From Meandrina meandrites (Eukaryota > Cnidaria > Anthozoa > Scleractinia > Meandrinidae): DNA of 64,000 nucleotides. The stretch is from NCBI GenBank assembly GCA_963693305.1, contig OY855903.1, forward strand, positions 51,917,150 to 51,981,149, written 5' to 3'. Position numbers and translations under genes: made by a program. Under the pieces are notes generated by a model. That model was not told the DNA's origin. It saw only the letters and a list, made by a program, of their open reading frames with translations, and searched no databases. Below are positions 61,950 through 64,000 of this stretch, in pieces. Within the stretch, counting starts at the first letter, position 1, and each line of letters opens with the position of its first letter.

Positions 61950-62400
61950 AGGGTTCGCACAGTCTTGAAAAGTCCTTGAATTTTAGTGGGAGTCCTTGAA
62001 AAGTCCTTGAATTCCATTTTTCCTTGAAAAGTCATTGAATTTCTGTGTAAGTCCTTGTAAAATCCTTGAATTTTCTTCAACTTTAAATGTAGAGGCATCA
62101 AAACCAATTTTGCTGTGCATAGACTGATTTTCTTTTCCTGTGTAAAACAACTTCAAACACTGTAAAACACGGTTGTAAAAGCAGCTAATAACGAGAAAAG
62201 ACAAGTGAACTGAAAAATGTAGAGAAGGACGTGGAGCAAACACTTGAAGCCTTAGAAACCTGTTAGCTTGGACTGGGAATGTTGCCTTTATATATCATCT
62301 GCGAAAATACATTCCTGGTAGGTGGTCCTTGAAAATTCAATTTGGTCCTTGATAAGTCCTTGAAAAGTCCTGGAAAAATGGTTGCGATTTTTTGTATGAA
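61950..62400. repeat. Dispersed repeat rich in GTCCTTGAAAAGTCCTTGAA words
   Basis: Many variants of AGTCCTTGAA occur at 61970-62070 and again at 62320-62375. The two clusters flank a middle section without them, which may be the body of a small element. Confidence 0.5.
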
Positions 62401-63710
62401 CCATGAAACCGTCCCTCCCCCTCCCCCGAAAGAAAAAACAGCTAACCAATAATGGCAGCAGAAAGTTTTATCATTACTTTGTTATTAAGGTCATTGCCCT
62501 AATTACGCGTAATAAGCGCGTGCACATAAACAGAATGGCGGCTTTTTTCCATGCAACTTTACCCGCGAGAGAAATAAATCGTCGCGTTCTCGTAAACGAG
62601 TATGGGGACCTATCAATTTTTCACATGTTTTGGGTGTAACGATCAAATTCTTCCTATAAAATGAATACAGATCAATTCCAACGTTTCAAAAAAAGATTAT
62701 CACCGGAAACGTGTACTTTGCCAGTATTCGCAAAGGAATTATTAAGGAATTATGTGGTAAATACAACGTCTTCCTGCTCCTTAACGAATGTGGGGACCCC
62801 CTTTTTTATTTCACAATTTAAGTTCCCTTAAGGTAACCAACTAGTAGGCAAAGTTTGGTTGAAAATCTATGTTCAGTTATATTTCGGGGGAATGACCTTA
62901 ATTCTTCAAACACTGTTCTAACGTGAAAACGTTAAATGCAGCATTTGCAGAGAGTGCATAAATTAACATATCAAATTTGAGTTGGAAGGCACTTGACAGA
63001 AATTGTTGCTTGTATGTTATTAATAAGTAATCACATGATTTGTCTCGTTCAATTTCGATAAAAAAAAGAAGTACTTTAAATTGCTACAGTTTTCGAAAAG
63101 TTTACTTGTGCTTATTTTTTCCAAATTGTACTCGAAATCATGTGATTACTGGTACAAAGTTTGTCAATTAACCAGGAACGTTTGAGAATATAAAGCTTTA
63201 TTTTTTCATCACCAAGAGTTAACAGAAGTTTAATAGAATCAAAAATCACATAATTTATTCATAGTCGTTTGTCTGTAATTATACTCGAGTTTGATTTTCT
63301 AATTATTGTATTGAAATTTGTCAACAGAAGGGGTAACCTTTCAGCTTTTTTCCCGTTTAATCCTTGTACGTGCAGTTTGAAATAATGAGCGCTCACCCCC
63401 ACCCCTCCAAATATTCTCCAATAGAGATCGCCACAAATTTACATTTAGCTCGTCAAACCCTGGTAATTATAGTGTTGATACAGCTAAGACTTCATCTTTT
63501 TTTGTTTTTGTTGTTGTTGTTTTTACATTGTAAAGAAATTTAGTAACTAGAAAGCGAATAATTATATTAGAGCGGTTTTGCTCAACCTGTGAAATATTGT
63601 GACTAAACTTTCAGATACTATTAGGCACTAATTCCATTGTTTAGTTTTGACTATTGCACACTAACTGTTTAGTGTTAGATGTTGTTTCACGGGTTAAATA
63701 AAATCACTCC
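62401..63710. other. Downstream intergenic DNA, no gene seen
   Basis: AT-rich sequence. The only structure I see is a short inverted repeat, AGTAATCACATGATTT (63026) and AAATCATGTGATTACT (63135), which may be the ends of a small element of about 125 bp. Confidence 0.4.
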
Positions 63711-64000
63711 AAGACGGTTTCCGCTGAAAGTTCGAGCAATAAGTGCAAAAATTAATTGCCAAAAATCTGCTCATACCAAGATTGACATAGATCGATACGC
63801 ATGGTACACGCTGTACCTACAATAGTGTTACTTATTTTCACGGGACTTGATTGAATATCGCGAAATTAAGAAGGGCAAAACGTATTTTTAATGTACTTTC
63901 GTTTGGGCCAAATCGCGAAAATTTTGTCCCGCGAAATATGCCCGTTCCATTTTCGGGTAATTGACACATTGACACCTGAAACACCCCAAAGCGCCCGTTA
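63711..64000 (+). mobile_element. Left end of a second M2 element, running off the window
   Basis: AAGACGGTTTCCGCTGAAAG and GAGCAATAAGTGCAAAAATT match the left end of the 9625-9911 element. Similarity beyond about 63780 is lost or weak, and the right end is not in view. Confidence 0.5.

Overview
The window looks like nuclear DNA of a cnidarian, most likely an anthozoan such as a stony coral. This is an inference. It rests on intron-rich animal genes with short exons and GT/AG borders, many small palindromic transposons, and a Maverick/Polinton element of a kind common in cnidarian genomes. I had no search tool, so family names come from motif and residue recognition only.

Layout. (1) 1-3.4 kb: a 50-bp satellite-like tandem array followed by the last exon of a FANK1-like ankyrin gene (+). 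(2) 4.5-17.6 kb: a complete 22-exon USP39/Sad1 homologue (+), the catalytically dead ubiquitin-protease-like splicing factor. (3) 17.6-23.3 kb: repeat-rich intergenic DNA with a hAT-like G/C-run element, a long-TIR MITE and two hammerhead-like hairpin motifs. (4) 23.4-40.3 kb: a three-exon UPF0561 (C2orf68-type) gene on the minus strand. Its first intron is almost entirely one 15,149-bp Polinton (24586-39734). (5) 40.3-40.7 kb: a divergent promoter region. (6) 40.7-61.6 kb: a complete 27-exon PIWI gene (+, 1133 aa) with a long P/Q/Y-rich N-terminus and at least ten small DNA transposons in its introns. (7) 61.6-64 kb: downstream repeats with no recognised gene.

The Polinton is the most interesting system here. 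Its two 154-bp terminal inverted repeats read as identical, and every large gene is open. It carries a protein-primed type B DNA polymerase (with an N-terminal SAP-like module, a zinc finger and an endonuclease VII-like insert), a DD35E integrase, a double-jelly-roll-type capsid candidate, an FtsK/HerA-type packaging ATPase and a PD-(D/E)XK-like nuclease. It also has a row of small membrane or coiled-coil proteins, a 552-aa fibre-like protein with phage-tail-fibre-type repeats, a 551-aa C-tail-anchored protein, and at the far end a Cys/His-repeat protein. The outermost genes at both ends start with the same SAP-like module. I could not find the Ulp1/adenain-type protease usually present in Polintons. 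Almost every gene has an AT-rich TTAATA/TTAAG/TTTAAA-type motif just before its ATG.

The USP39 and UPF0561 genes are convergent neighbours. As far as I recall their human homologues (USP39, C2orf68) are also adjacent, which would be deep microsynteny. A nearly intact virus-like element sits less than 1 kb from the start of a PIWI gene, whose own introns are full of transposon remnants.
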